DNA of 64,000 nucleotides from an uncultured Saccharospirillaceae bacterium (GCA_947499545.1 CANMOZ010000021.1:1-64000), one strand, 5' to 3'. Positions 9,761-19,133 are shown, counted from the first letter of the stretch. Numbers and translations are program-made. Notes: a model not told the origin generated them from the sequence alone.

Positions 9761-10552
9761 TTAGATGTCTTTGAATACTTCTGGCATCTTGGCGTCCCAC
9801 TTACCGTAAACCTTTGCCATTTCCCCGCTTTTAACGAGCTCTTCAGTTCGGCGATTGTATATCTCAATGAGGCGCTCTGAAATAATCCCAGGGTGAAAGC
9901 CTAAATAAACGTACTGACTCTCTGAGTAAGGAATGATGTTAAACTCAGCCTTGTTGAGTCCAGCTTCCTGTAATCCGGAGTCGACTTCGTCTGGTTCATC
10001 AATCAGAGCGTCTACTTTTTTCGACATAACATCTCGTAAACCGTCCGCAATGTTGCGGAACTCGTCTAGTTTGATACCTGATTCATCGGGGTCTAGTAAG
10101 TCGTAGTCTTTTCTCCAGGAAACCTTTAACCCTCTTAGGGATTCCAGCGTGGTTAAATTATACCCAGAAGATTTGAGGGTTACGGTGACCATTTTTTCTT
10201 TTTCTAGGGGGTATCTGGGGAAAATCAGATTTTCTTCAGTATCTCTGTACTCGCCCGGTATGGCCAAATAAGTCCGGTACTTTGTAACCATTTTCATGGC
10301 TCTGTTCCAGGGTGCGGTCGCGATTTTGAGCTTGGTGCCTTCAGGCTCGTAGATGGCGCGTAGGATGTCCCAATAAAGCCCTTCACCATTTGGAGAAGTA
10401 AAGCCATCCCAGTCTGGTGCGACAACCGTAATAACGGGGATTTTGGCGGTATGAAGCGCTGTTGTTTCTTCTGCAAGAGCCAACTGGCTATGCACGCTGC
10501 TTAAGAAAATCAGCAATGTTATAAACGGGTAGAGTTTCAATCGCTTAACCAT
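9761..10552 (-). CDS. Periplasmic solute-binding protein (SBP_bac_3-like)
   Basis: About 263 residues from the ATG at 10552, with a signal peptide ending near SQLALA. An ATG seven codons earlier (10573) is also possible; neither has a good ribosome binding site. The chain has the pattern of family 3 extracellular solute-binding proteins: an early strand with GLYWDILRAIYEPEG, a middle APWNRAMKMV segment, LESLRGLKVSW, and a C-terminal VYGKW. There are no ABC permease or ATPase genes beside it, so this is an orphan binding protein. Such orphans in marine bacteria may feed sensors or distant transporters. The ligand cannot be told. Confidence 0.8.
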   Translation of the reverse strand: MVKRLKLYPFITLLIFLSSVHSQLALAEETTALHTAKIPVITVVAPDWDGFTSPNGEGLYWDILRAIYEPEGTKLKIATAPWNRAMKMVTKYRTYLAIPGEYRDTEENLIFPRYPLEKEKMVTVTLKSSGYNLTTLESLRGLKVSWRKDYDLLDPDESGIKLDEFRNIADGLRDVMSKKVDALIDEPDEVDSGLQEAGLNKAEFNIIPYSESQYVYLGFHPGIISERLIEIYNRRTEELVKSGEMAKVYGKWDAKMPEVFKDI

Positions 10553-10736
10553 GCTAGGGCCCCATTGACGCATCTCTTTTCAGACTAGGACCCCATGCTT
10601 AACTTGAAAAGGCGTTTGACATAAATAAGTGCATGATTTAGCGTCTTTTGGCCGATTGTGGGTGACTGTGAAAAAGATACGACGGTTTTTGCCAGAGAGC
10701 AGGCATTGCTTTAAAGCAAGTCAAATGGAGGGGTGT

Positions 10737-11465
10737 ATGAAGGTTGCGGTAGTGACGGGCGCATCTAGAGGGTTGGGCAGAGCCTTTGTTGAGGCCCTTC
10801 TAGATAGAGGGTACTTTGTATACGCCATTTCTCGTTCCGGTGATGTTCCGGAAGCACTGGATTGTCGATCGGTCCAAGCTGACTTGAGCTTGCCAGGTGC
10901 CGCCAACATGTTGGCTCAAAACCTTTTTCCTGCGATTCAAGATCGCTCTCCAGACGAGTTGCTGCTTATTAATAATGCGGGAACATTGTCCCCAATGGGT
11001 CGTTTCGAGCAAGCGGAGGTCAGCGCTATTGAACCTAGCATCACCCTTAACTTAACGACGCCGACGGTTTTAAGTGCAGGTCTTTTAAAGCACTTTCAAA
11101 AAGAAAAAGACTTTCCAATGACCATTCTTAATATTTCATCAGGTGCAGCAAATACGGATTATGAGGGATGGGCGCTTTACTGTGGAGCAAAAGCCGGGTT
11201 AGATCGAGTGACCACGGTGGTGGCGAAAGAGCAGGCGCAGCTTGAATCAGAAACGAGAATTTATTCGATAGCCCCTGGGGTTTTGAATACGGATATGCAA
11301 GCTCAGATTCGAGGCATGAATCCAAGCGACTTCCCCATGGTAGAGCGATTTAAATCATTGCATGAGAGTCAAGAGTTGGTGAATCCCGAATCCGCAGCGG
11401 CTAAAATTCTCGCATTTATTATGCAAAAGCCTGACAGTGGCCGTTACGATATACGGGACCTTTAG
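10737..11465 (+). CDS. Short-chain dehydrogenase/reductase
   Basis: A 242-residue NAD(P)-dependent oxidoreductase. The start is the ATG at 10737, preceded by GGAGGGG; the frame is open further upstream but without another site. The Rossmann motif VVTGASRGLGRAF, the NNAGTLSPMG segment, the catalytic Ser in NISSGAA and YCGAKAG (YxxxK) are all present. The overall layout resembles the yeast sepiapterin-reductase/benzil-reductase subgroup (YueD-like). Substrate unknown. It is transcribed away from the solute-binding gene and converges with ttcA, with two bases between the stop codons. Confidence 0.88.
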   Translation: MKVAVVTGASRGLGRAFVEALLDRGYFVYAISRSGDVPEALDCRSVQADLSLPGAANMLAQNLFPAIQDRSPDELLLINNAGTLSPMGRFEQAEVSAIEPSITLNLTTPTVLSAGLLKHFQKEKDFPMTILNISSGAANTDYEGWALYCGAKAGLDRVTTVVAKEQAQLESETRIYSIAPGVLNTDMQAQIRGMNPSDFPMVERFKSLHESQELVNPESAAAKILAFIMQKPDSGRYDIRDL

Positions 11466-11467
11466 TA

Positions 11468-12340
11468 TTACAGATTGAGGATGTCCAGGCGCTCAAATCC
11501 ACCGCTATCGCGTTGATCAGCAATGAGCGCTTTAAAGTCAAATAAATTAAGATCGGCCAATTGCGAAGGCGCAACGTTTTGAATAGCTCTAAAGATTGAT
11601 TCGCTTCTGCCTGGTTGCGCTTTATCCCACTCGCGTAACATGTCCTTAATCACTTGGCGCTGAAGATTTTCCTGAGATCCGCAAAGATTGCAGGGAATAA
11701 TAGGGAATGATTTGTATTCTGCAAAGCGAACAATGTCTTGCTCTCGAGAATAAGCCAGGGGGCGAATAAGGATGTGTTTGCCATCATCGCTTTTAAGTTT
11801 AGGAGGCATGGCTTTTAGTTTACCGGCATAGAACAGGTTCAAAAAAAGCGTTTCGATAATGTCGTCTCGATGGTGACCCAGAGCGATCTTGGTTGCACCG
11901 ATTTCTTCAGCAAAACCATAGAGAGTCCCTCTCCTTAGCCTAGAGCAAAGGCCGCAGGTGGTTTTCCCCTCTGGCACCACATCTTTAACAATGCTGTACG
12001 TATCTCTTTCAATAATGTGGTACGGCACCCCAACTTTATCTAGATATTCGGGAAGCACATGCTCAGGGAAGCCGGGTTGTTTTTGATCCAGGTTCACGGC
12101 AATTAACTCGAAATCAACCGGAGCGCTTTTCTGGAGGTTCATTAAGATTTCAAGCAGGGTGTAGGAATCTTTGCCGCCTGACAGGCAGACCATGACTTTG
12201 TCGCCGGATTCAATCATGTTGTAATCAGCGATGGCATTACCTACTTCACGCCTAAGACGCTTCTGCAGCTTATTAAGACTGGTGCGGTCTTTTCGTTGGT
12301 CATTGGCTTGCGTTTTTGAGGGGATGAAAGTCTCAGTCAC
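11468..12340 (-). CDS. ttcA: tRNA 2-thiocytidine biosynthesis protein TtcA
   Basis: A 290-residue PP-loop enzyme that thiolates C32 of certain tRNAs, using ATP and a 4Fe-4S cluster. The PP-loop [14 protein letters not shown] is intact. The two-cysteine motif [12 protein letters not shown] and a second pair, PCNLCGSQ, match the cluster-binding positions of the family. [16 protein letters not shown] is also diagnostic. The start codon is GTG at 12340. The C-terminal part ends shortly after the domain, as usual. Confidence 0.95.
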   Translation of the reverse strand: MTETFIPSKTQANDQRKDRTSLNKLQKRLRREVGNAIADYNMIESGDKVMVCLSGGKDSYTLLEILMNLQKSAPVDFELIAVNLDQKQPGFPEHVLPEYLDKVGVPYHIIERDTYSIVKDVVPEGKTTCGLCSRLRRGTLYGFAEEIGATKIALGHHRDDIIETLFLNLFYAGKLKAMPPKLKSDDGKHILIRPLAYSREQDIVRFAEYKSFPIIPCNLCGSQENLQRQVIKDMLREWDKAQPGRSESIFRAIQNVAPSQLADLNLFDFKALIADQRDSGGFERLDILNL

Positions 12341-12703
12341 GGGAATATGGCCTATAAGTCGAACCAGTCAAACGGCGCGCATTTATACCATGGTTGGGAC
12401 GGCAAATGAACCCCGATCTGAATATGGCTCCAGTCTAGAAGTGTTCGCTTACTAATCGTTGTCGCTTTTAAAATCTCAAAAAGAGAAGCCAGTCAAAATA
12501 CCCGCGCTAAACGTGTTGAATCTTTCGAAGGCCCTTTTGTTCTCTCACTTTTAGCAGCTAGTCATATAGCGTCACGCATGATATCCTGCCTGCCGGAAAT
12601 AAAGCTGTGAGTGGGCACCCCCTTTTTTTGATTGGTTGCCTCCCCCTCAACTTGTTTATTAAAACAAGCGTTGTTGTATTTTTTAATAGTAGTTGTACCT
12701 TCT
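12341..12703. other. Intergenic region between ttcA and the transferase gene
   Basis: Divergent spacer of 363 bases with promoters for both neighbours expected. The transferase frame stays open back to a TTG at 12632, but the residues before the ATG at 12704 look like non-coding sequence. No other gene, tRNA or clear hairpin terminator was found. Confidence 0.45.
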
Positions 12704-14473
12704 ATGACAAAATTCTTAGTTAGCTTAGCAGCAGCGTTCGTATGCTTGCTGATACCCGATGTGTTTGTAACCTATTTTGTCGCCAACGAGGAAAACCCTT
12801 ATCGTTGGTATCTTCATAGTGAAAGTATCGTATTTTTGGCATTGATTCTATCTGCCTTATTGGTCACTGAATCCATGGCATTACGCTTGGGGTTGTTGGG
12901 AGTGCTAACCTTTTTCCAAACCACTCAGTTGGTTCACTTTGCTTATTACGGCACTTTTTATAGCCAGTACAGCATTGGGTACATGTTCTCAGAGCTACAT
13001 GATTTTGCTACGGGCATACAAGCCTTGTTTGGATTGATATGGCCGACGCTTCTGACAAGCACGGTTGCAGCTGCTCTTGCGTTTGCAGTTTTGATATGGC
13101 ATCGCAAACGCGTTACCCATCGTTTGAGTAATATCCCCGCGTTCCTGTTAATAATCTTGTTGGTGTTCCCATTTTTTAAAGCACTGATGGATGATAATGA
13201 TTACAAACCCAGTGGTAAGCAACTGGCAATTCGCTGTGGTTTGTACAGTTGGAATGGCTTTTTTGCTATGGGCTTTAAGGTGAGAGAGGCTAAGGATTAC
13301 GAGCCTTATCAGTTGGCGGAGTCTTCATCCAAAATTAATAATATTGTCCTCATTATTGGAGAAAGCGCCGGCTACACCCGAATGTCACTTTTCGGCGCCG
13401 AGCGCAATACAACCCCATTCCTCAAGTCGATGGCTAATGACCCGAATTTCCATTACCAGCTTGCACTTTCATCATCAGTAGCCACTCAATACTCTATGGG
13501 GTACTTTTTAAATGGTGTGTATGAGCCGGATAATGCGGTACAAATGGGCTCTAAAGGCGCAAATATTTTCCGTATAGCTGAAAACAATGGCTATGACATG
13601 CATTTTGTGAGTAATCATACGATCGGCTCTCAATCGCAAATATATCGTTATGGGAATTTCAAAACCTGGATTGATAAAAGTATGCCCGCAAGCACTTGGG
13701 GGCAATACGATAAAGGCATGATTGACGCCTATTTTGCAAATCAAAAAGAGCCATCAGAAAAGCAATTTATTGTTTTACATACTTATAATATGCACACCCC
13801 TTACACGGATAACTATCCTGAATCTTTCCAAAAGTTTCCTCCAGCAGGAGAGGGTGCGCGAGCGGAACTAAAAGGAAACTACGACAATTCACTTTTGTAT
13901 TTGGATCATACTATTGAGCATTGGGTGAGCCGTCTTAAAACGCATCTTAAAGGTCCTACATTAGTTGTTTATGTGCCGGATCATGGAGAAAAATTCCAGC
14001 CAGAAACCGCTGGTGATGGCCATGATCACAGTGATCACGAAGGGCATGATCATGATGAAGATCATAAAGAGCATACTCATAAGCATGAAGGTTATCATGA
14101 GGGCGGTGGTCACAGTCATGCGGGCGGTGGTTGGCATGGGCACGGCTTTTTGGATGTTGGGGTAGCGACGGTGCCGGTTTTTGCGTTAGGCCTTAACGGT
14201 GCTGATGAAGCCTTAGCGGAGTTTAAATCGAAGCTAGGCTGTTTAACGAGTCATTATAAAATTCATAATGCGCTGGCCAGCTTGATGGGCACTGAAGTAA
14301 TCAACCCCAACGCCCAGTCTGAGAAATTCTACATTTCAGGGCTTAGCTACTATGGTGCTGCTGGATGGATTGAAGGGCGTTTTGACGAGTATGAGTCCCT
14401 CTGCAATATAGGCAACCCTAAGCGTCAAGCATCAGCGTCTGAAAACCTCGGCCCAGTTTCATCTTATAATTAA
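12704..14473 (+). CDS. Phosphoethanolamine-transferase-like membrane sulfatase-fold enzyme with His-rich insertion
   Basis: A 589-residue inner-membrane enzyme. The N-terminal 200 residues have about five transmembrane segments; the periplasmic part has the alkaline-phosphatase/sulfatase fold. IIGESAGYTRMSLFG holds the metal-bound nucleophile position (Ser after GE, where EptA has Thr), followed by NTTPFL, and PDHGEKF gives the Asp-His metal ligands. The likely reaction is transfer of phosphoethanolamine to lipid A, core sugar or another envelope glycan. Directly after PDHGE there is an insertion of about 45 residues with 14 histidines (14011-14149), absent from the paralogue at 32865-34598. 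It probably binds zinc or another metal. The ATG at 12704 is chosen because it begins the first membrane helix; its ribosome binding site is poor. Confidence 0.85.
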   Translation: MTKFLVSLAAAFVCLLIPDVFVTYFVANEENPYRWYLHSESIVFLALILSALLVTESMALRLGLLGVLTFFQTTQLVHFAYYGTFYSQYSIGYMFSELHDFATGIQALFGLIWPTLLTSTVAAALAFAVLIWHRKRVTHRLSNIPAFLLIILLVFPFFKALMDDNDYKPSGKQLAIRCGLYSWNGFFAMGFKVREAKDYEPYQLAESSSKINNIVLIIGESAGYTRMSLFGAERNTTPFLKSMANDPNFHYQLALSSSVATQYSMGYFLNGVYEPDNAVQMGSKGANIFRIAENNGYDMHFVSNHTIGSQSQIYRYGNFKTWIDKSMPASTWGQYDKGMIDAYFANQKEPSEKQFIVLHTYNMHTPYTDNYPESFQKFPPAGEGARAELKGNYDNSLLYLDHTIEHWVSRLKTHLKGPTLVVYVPDHGEKFQPETAGDGHDHSDHEGHDHDEDHKEHTHKHEGYHEGGGHSHAGGGWHGHGFLDVGVATVPVFALGLNGADEALAEFKSKLGCLTSHYKIHNALASLMGTEVINPNAQSEKFYISGLSYYGAAGWIEGRFDEYESLCNIGNPKRQASASENLGPVSSYN

Positions 14474-14502
14474 CATGATTTTATAAGCTTGTTGTTCTAT
14501 GC

Positions 14503-14535
14503 AAATTACCTAGTTGTTGACAGCTAGGTAATTTT
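14503..14535 (+). terminator. Intrinsic terminator after the transferase gene
   Basis: Stem aaattacctag (14503-14513) pairs with ctaggtaattt (14524-14534) over a 10-base loop and ends in Ts, 30 bases after the stop codon. Confidence 0.75.
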
Positions 14536-14559
14536 GAGTTTGCCTTGAAGCTAAACGAT

Positions 14560-14985
14560 CTATTTATTTGAGAGAGTAAGCAGCCATTGAATCACCTGCT
14601 GAACCCCCGGGTGATGTTCGCGATCTTTACGACACAGCACGTAATAACTCTTTTCACTTTGAACACATTTTGGAGAGAGTTCTACCAGCAATCCAGCTTC
14701 CAATTCATCCATAACAAAAATACGGTGTGTCACCAGCACTCCCAAGCCCGCAATAGTGGCTTGAGAGCTCAAAAGAGAAGCGATTCATAAATCCACTCTT
14801 CTTATTTGTAAGAGTGACCTGCCCCCTTACGCTTCTAAGAACCTTTTCGTTAACGCATTGTCTTAGCAATTTGCTCAGCGACGGGACTGACGGACAACAA
14901 TGGGTCTGGCTAAGCTGTAAACCTCAGAGAAGTGGTGATGCAATAACAAGCTCTTCTGGCTTCACAGCAATAGATTCAAAGTGGT
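14560..14985 (-). pseudogene. Remnant of a LysR-type transcriptional regulator (effector-binding domain)
   Basis: The frame 14560-14772 translates to a clear C-terminal piece of a LysR/GcvA-type regulator: ATIAGLGVLVTHRIFVMDEL, then a C-terminal QQVIQWLL helix. Upstream on the same strand, other frames give further LysR-like pieces (a KPEELVIASPLL stretch near 14960 and IYESLLF near 14790), broken by stops and frame changes. The DNA-binding helix-turn-helix part is missing altogether; the start of the protease gene lies where it should be. This is a decayed gene, probably cut by the rearrangement that brought in the protease gene. Upstream limit approximate. Confidence 0.72.
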
Positions 14986-15037
14986 TTTCCGGAATATTCG
15001 AAGGGATTCAATAAAACAATTGATTCAGAGTAGTATT

Positions 15038-16447
15038 ATGAATAAATGCATTTTTTTTATTGCCGGTCTTGCCATTGGCTCGACGCATACCTTTGCCGTT
15101 GTAAATGGCGAAAGCGCTTCAGATAATCTTTCATGGATGGCCGCATTAATTGATCAGCCATCCAATAAACAGTTTTGCGGTGGAAGCTTGATTGCGCCTC
15201 AATGGGTGATGACCGCTGCTCACTGTGTCGAGTCTTACGAAAAAAATGCTACTGATATCGTAGTGAGTTTTGGCAAAGTGGATCTATCTGAAACACCGCT
15301 GGATACTTATCAAGTCGACTCTATATCGATACACCCCGGATACATCAGTTCAGATAATTTTTTTCAAAGCATTCGTTATTTTTTACAATACAAGCATACA
15401 GCGCTGATGGATAACGACATCGCGCTTCTCTACCTTAAAAAGCCAGTACCCTTTGAACCGGCAATATTTCCAAACGAAGCGGATAGCCCTATGCCTGAAG
15501 AAGCTTTAAGGTTAACCGGCTGGGGAAGAAATTTTTATGATCGCACCTATGAAACAACGGATCACTTGGGAAACTCTCTAGAACTTCAGGAAAAATTTGC
15601 AGGTACATATTCGTCTGATGAAAGAGCACAGTTAGATGTCTTGGTAAAAGATGACAGCGTTTGTGAAAATCAATTCATAAGTTTAATTAGTCCAGTATTA
15701 ACCGCTCCTGAAATGTTGGATAAGACGCTTCAAGAGAAACAACTGCAAGCATCCATTGCTGCATTAAATGCGTTACACAAACACATTGGTGATGAATATC
15801 ATTCAAAAGAAGCTTCTGGAATGTCAGAAGTAGAGCTTGCTGATTTTTACTTCAATGAAAAGATCGACTATTGCACTACACCTAAATACGATGGCAGCCT
15901 TGAAAGGGTCACACGTGATGAGTGCGAGGATGATGTGATACATACGCTGGGGCAGCTAACAGAAGCTTTAAATGAACTCCCCGATACCATCAACCGTGAA
16001 GAGGCCAAGAACCTTATTGCAGAGGAAAGTCGGTTACTTGGATCAGCCCAGCTTTGCATCTACGATAGCAACGCCTACAACAAAGGAAGTGCCGGCCAAG
16101 GCGACAGCGGCGGGCCTTTGTATAGACAATCAAACCTCAACACCGTGCTAGGAATCGCTAGCTATGTCTCTAGCCCAGAAAGCGAAACGGACCAACCTTT
16201 CGCTGTTTACACGAATCCATATTTTTATCGGGATTGGATTGATCAAACGATGAACCAAAATGCCGAAGCAACTAACAGTCAACATTCATCTGAATGCATA
16301 AAAAACCCAGAATCAACATATTCAGAACCTGGATTTAAACATGAAGCTTGGTGTTCTGGTTTTAGACAGCAATTAAGTTGTGAAGAGGTCGTACGTGAAG
16401 GTAATGCCTTGTGTACTTGGATAGCGCCTTTACAAAATATGCTGTGA
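15038..16447 (+). CDS. Secreted trypsin-like serine protease with long insertion
   Basis: 469 residues from the ATG at 15038, with a signal peptide (MNKCIFFIAGLAIGSTHTFA) followed by VVNGESA. The triad is His62 in MTAAHC, Asp127 in DNDIALLYL and Ser357 in GQGDSGGPLY. Chymotrypsin has 93 residues between Asp and Ser; here there are 230, because about 140 mostly helical, charged residues with several cysteines are inserted (centred on the stretch after LDVLVKDDSVC). The last 50 residues after the domain are Cys-rich. The insertion could be a prodomain-like lid or a substrate-binding module; that is inference. No similarity of the insert to known domains was recognised. It lies next to a decayed regulator. 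Confidence 0.88.
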   Translation: MNKCIFFIAGLAIGSTHTFAVVNGESASDNLSWMAALIDQPSNKQFCGGSLIAPQWVMTAAHCVESYEKNATDIVVSFGKVDLSETPLDTYQVDSISIHPGYISSDNFFQSIRYFLQYKHTALMDNDIALLYLKKPVPFEPAIFPNEADSPMPEEALRLTGWGRNFYDRTYETTDHLGNSLELQEKFAGTYSSDERAQLDVLVKDDSVCENQFISLISPVLTAPEMLDKTLQEKQLQASIAALNALHKHIGDEYHSKEASGMSEVELADFYFNEKIDYCTTPKYDGSLERVTRDECEDDVIHTLGQLTEALNELPDTINREEAKNLIAEESRLLGSAQLCIYDSNAYNKGSAGQGDSGGPLYRQSNLNTVLGIASYVSSPESETDQPFAVYTNPYFYRDWIDQTMNQNAEATNSQHSSECIKNPESTYSEPGFKHEAWCSGFRQQLSCEEVVREGNALCTWIAPLQNML

Positions 16448-16460
16448 AGTATCCATTGTT

Positions 16461-16486
16461 TCTGCTCGACGCTATGTTCGAGCAGA
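16461..16486 (+). terminator. Hairpin after the protease gene
   Basis: Perfect 9-bp stem tctgctcga / tcgagcaga with an 8-base loop, 14 bases after the stop. No T run follows, so this is a weak terminator candidate. Confidence 0.45.
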
Positions 16487-16619
16487 GCATGTTTCCTGCT
16501 ATACCTTGACCATGATGCCCCCAGCATGTGTAATGACGTTTGCTAAATCTGGCGAAGTATGGACAGTTTTACGCAAGGTAATATGTGCAGTTCAACATAA
16601 ATAATTATAAGGTGTGTTC

Positions 16620-17471
16620 ATGGATGTGACGAATTCAAATAAATGTCTCATACCCGCATATGATTTAGTTGGCCAATACAATCAAGATGAAGTTAACGGG
16701 TTCGATAACGACTTTTTAGACGCCTTCATTGATGATTTGAACATTCAATCCGGGGAGTGTGTGTTAGATGCAATGGGTGGGAATGGTAATTTATCCAGCA
16801 GAATAATAAAGAGGGTAGCTGCTGCTGGTTTAAAGAAACTTTCTTTAAATTTGTTAGAGTTTTCTGGTGTTCAAGTTCAAATAGCTAAATCCCAATTAGA
16901 CCCTTCGATTCATATCGTGCAAGGTGATGTACTCCGTTTAGGTGAAGATGCTCAGAGCAGCTTTTGGTCAAATGAAAGTTTTGATTTGATCGTGATTAAA
17001 AGCGGTCACCATGAAATTCCGGCGTTTCAACAGGTGCCTTTGTACCGCAGTCTTTTCAAAGCATTGAAACCCGGAGGGCGTTACATAAATTTGGGCTTCC
17101 AGTTTGATAATGTTCAGGAACGAGAAGAGTTTACGCAGATTACGCGACGAAAAGACCATCTTGTTGGTGCTGATTGGGCAGTGAAAAACCGCTACTTTCC
17201 TTTAAGAAGAGAATACGAAGCAGCATTGTTAACGGCTGGGTTTGAGGATATTCAAACCTTAAAGCCCTTCGAATATAGGATACGCTCTTCCGTTGCATTT
17301 GCCGAATATTTTAATAAGGAAGAGCTAGCTATGAAATCTAAAGAAATATTCGAAGTGCAGAAAAGTGCTGTTTCTTTAAATCACTCTGGACGTATTCTTT
17401 GGGATAACGGAGGCAGCTTGATGAAGCTGCCAGGCGAAATTACCCGAGCAGTAAAGCCCTTTGGTAAATAA
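16620..17471 (+). CDS. SAM-dependent methyltransferase, class I
   Basis: A 283-residue protein from the ATG at 16620 (AAGG upstream at about 16609). Motif I is ECVLDAMGGNGNLSS at residues about 45-60, followed by an acidic residue after LNLLEFSG, then IVQGDVLRLGED and DLIVIKSGHHE, matching the Rossmann-fold methyltransferase pattern. A C-terminal region beyond residue 190 is of unknown type. The substrate cannot be deduced: neighbours are a protease and an unassigned gene on the opposite strand. Confidence 0.75.
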   Translation: MDVTNSNKCLIPAYDLVGQYNQDEVNGFDNDFLDAFIDDLNIQSGECVLDAMGGNGNLSSRIIKRVAAAGLKKLSLNLLEFSGVQVQIAKSQLDPSIHIVQGDVLRLGEDAQSSFWSNESFDLIVIKSGHHEIPAFQQVPLYRSLFKALKPGGRYINLGFQFDNVQEREEFTQITRRKDHLVGADWAVKNRYFPLRREYEAALLTAGFEDIQTLKPFEYRIRSSVAFAEYFNKEELAMKSKEIFEVQKSAVSLNHSGRILWDNGGSLMKLPGEITRAVKPFGK

Positions 17472-17500
17472 GACGATTTGAGAAATTTTTCGATGGGGGA

Positions 17501-18343
17501 TTAGGTTCCGCTGGTAAGGGTTTCGGCTAAGTCGAAGCCGACGTTTTCAACAAGGTCGATCATGTCGTTTGAATCTGGCAATATATCGGAAAAACTAATG
17601 TCTTGAAAAAAGTGGGCAATGGCAAGTGGAATGGCGCCAAGCTCTATACGCCTGCTCCCGATGTCTTTTGATTGTTCCGATCGTAAATGAGGTTTAGATT
17701 TGCTTGATTGTTTTTGGGAGGTCGACCTAGAAAATGCTTCATTAGCGGCCCATTTCTTTTCATTGTTATGCGATTTTAGCTTCGTGCAGTAATGCCCAAT
17801 GTCATCCAGTAGATGTGGCCGAATAGGGTCGCTTGTTGTCATGCGGTTGAAGTGAACTGGATCATAAATACGTGCCGCTTTCCATTCGGCTAAGGCGCTT
17901 ACAAGCAGGCTATAGTGCCGCGTATTTGGCTGCTGGCGATAATGGTTTGCCTGTTTTAACACTTTAGCGATGTTTGGGCTGAATTTGGACGTTGCATCGT
18001 AACAATGGTGTAATTCCATCAGGAGGTGGGGCACTAAAGCACCTCGGGCACAATACTCCTCCGGTTGTCTATCCATCCAGCTTTCTAATGCTTGGCAAAG
18101 GGTCTCAGCTTTTTCTTTAGACATGGGGTGTAACTGCAGCTCATTGAGTGACGTCACCAGCGTTACAAGCTCATCACTTTTGAAATGCAGCGCTCCTTTA
18201 GTAACGGATTTTTCAAAAATATCATTTTGGGAGCCCGTCAATATGGGCTTTACACCGGCTTTTGGGCTGAGCCGTTTCTCTTCCTGCAAAAGCGTGTTGG
18301 ATAGGTTGTATAAAGCCTGCTGATCTCGCGTCGTACATCGCAT
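17501..18343 (-). CDS. Conserved-looking protein of unknown function
   Basis: 280 residues from the ATG at 18343, which has GGAGAG upstream; the frame extends 13 codons further without a site. The protein is soluble and largely helical, with no signal peptide or membrane segment. A Ser/Lys-rich linker (SRSTSQKQSSKSKPH) separates an N-terminal region of about 200 residues from a C-terminal region of about 60. I recognise no family. It converges with the methyltransferase gene and shares orientation with the next small gene but with a 124-base gap. Confidence 0.6.
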   Translation of the reverse strand: MRCTTRDQQALYNLSNTLLQEEKRLSPKAGVKPILTGSQNDIFEKSVTKGALHFKSDELVTLVTSLNELQLHPMSKEKAETLCQALESWMDRQPEEYCARGALVPHLLMELHHCYDATSKFSPNIAKVLKQANHYRQQPNTRHYSLLVSALAEWKAARIYDPVHFNRMTTSDPIRPHLLDDIGHYCTKLKSHNNEKKWAANEAFSRSTSQKQSSKSKPHLRSEQSKDIGSRRIELGAIPLAIAHFFQDISFSDILPDSNDMIDLVENVGFDLAETLTSGT

Positions 18344-18467
18344 GCAATCTCTCCATAGAAAAGCGAATGTAGGAAAACTCATACAACCAAACTCAATCAG
18401 TCAGTTATATTGATCGGAGGTGTATTTTTTTAGGGTTTAGGGGTGTCTGTAAAATTGAATGGTTGAT

Positions 18468-18956
18468 TTAGGCGGCTCTGGCGTTTAGAACATGTGCTTG
18501 GTAGGCCTGAATGAAGTCGTTCTGGGTACAATCATTCCGCTTGTGGTAGAACTTGCGCCAATAATTGGCTAGCGCGGGTAGGTCATCAGGGGCTGGTATC
18601 GGTTTGTCGACTCTTTGATAAATTAATCTGGCAATAGCCGTCGAGTAGGATAAATTGGTTGCAAGTTCAGCGTGGGGTGTGGCCAGGAAACCGTGCTGAC
18701 TTGCTAATCCTCTGACCTTGCTGGCAAGATCCTCATTAAAGACTAGGTGTGTATCCCATATGTGTAGGTGTGTTAGCGGATCAATGCGATAAACGCCCAA
18801 CCCACGATGGTGCTTGACTTTCAGATGACTCCCAAGACCCGTTTCGACTGCAGCGGTCCCCAAAAGCAATACTTCCGCAGCCGGGGTGTACATGCCTAGC
18901 GATTTTAAAACAGGCCGAATGACGTAATCCCTGAGCTCTGTCGCGCAGATGCCCAT
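18468..18956 (-). CDS. Phage-like protein, possible lysozyme-type or virion-associated domain
   Basis: 162 residues from the ATG at 18956 with AAGGAAG directly upstream; an earlier ATG at 18980 lacks a site. It begins GICATELRDYVIRPVLKSLG and has LLLGTAAVETGLGSHL, whose Glu sits where lysozyme-like transglycosylases have the catalytic residue, and later ARLIYQRVDKPIPAPDD and ALANYWRKFYHK. This pattern is like small proteins seen in the structural modules of tailed phages. No other phage gene is beside it, so it may be a domesticated remnant. Assignment is from memory of the pattern and is tentative. Confidence 0.55.
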   Translation of the reverse strand: MGICATELRDYVIRPVLKSLGMYTPAAEVLLLGTAAVETGLGSHLKVKHHRGLGVYRIDPLTHLHIWDTHLVFNEDLASKVRGLASQHGFLATPHAELATNLSYSTAIARLIYQRVDKPIPAPDDLPALANYWRKFYHKRNDCTQNDFIQAYQAHVLNARAA

Positions 18957-19133
18957 AACACTTCCTTGATATATATCCATGAATGGTTGATCGTTTGTAA
19001 ATGAACATAGTTTGAGAGTGAAAAAAAAGCAATGATGGACTATTGATTTTTTCTTTTTGATATGAAATTAGATAAACGATGACTGTTAAGAAGAGAGTTA
19101 TCAGCCATCGCTAGAATTTAGGGGTAAACTGGG

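Noticed and set aside
13961-14165. Met-rich frames on both strands over the His-rich loop
   Set aside because: Produced by the repeated cat/atg codons of the His-rich coding sequence.
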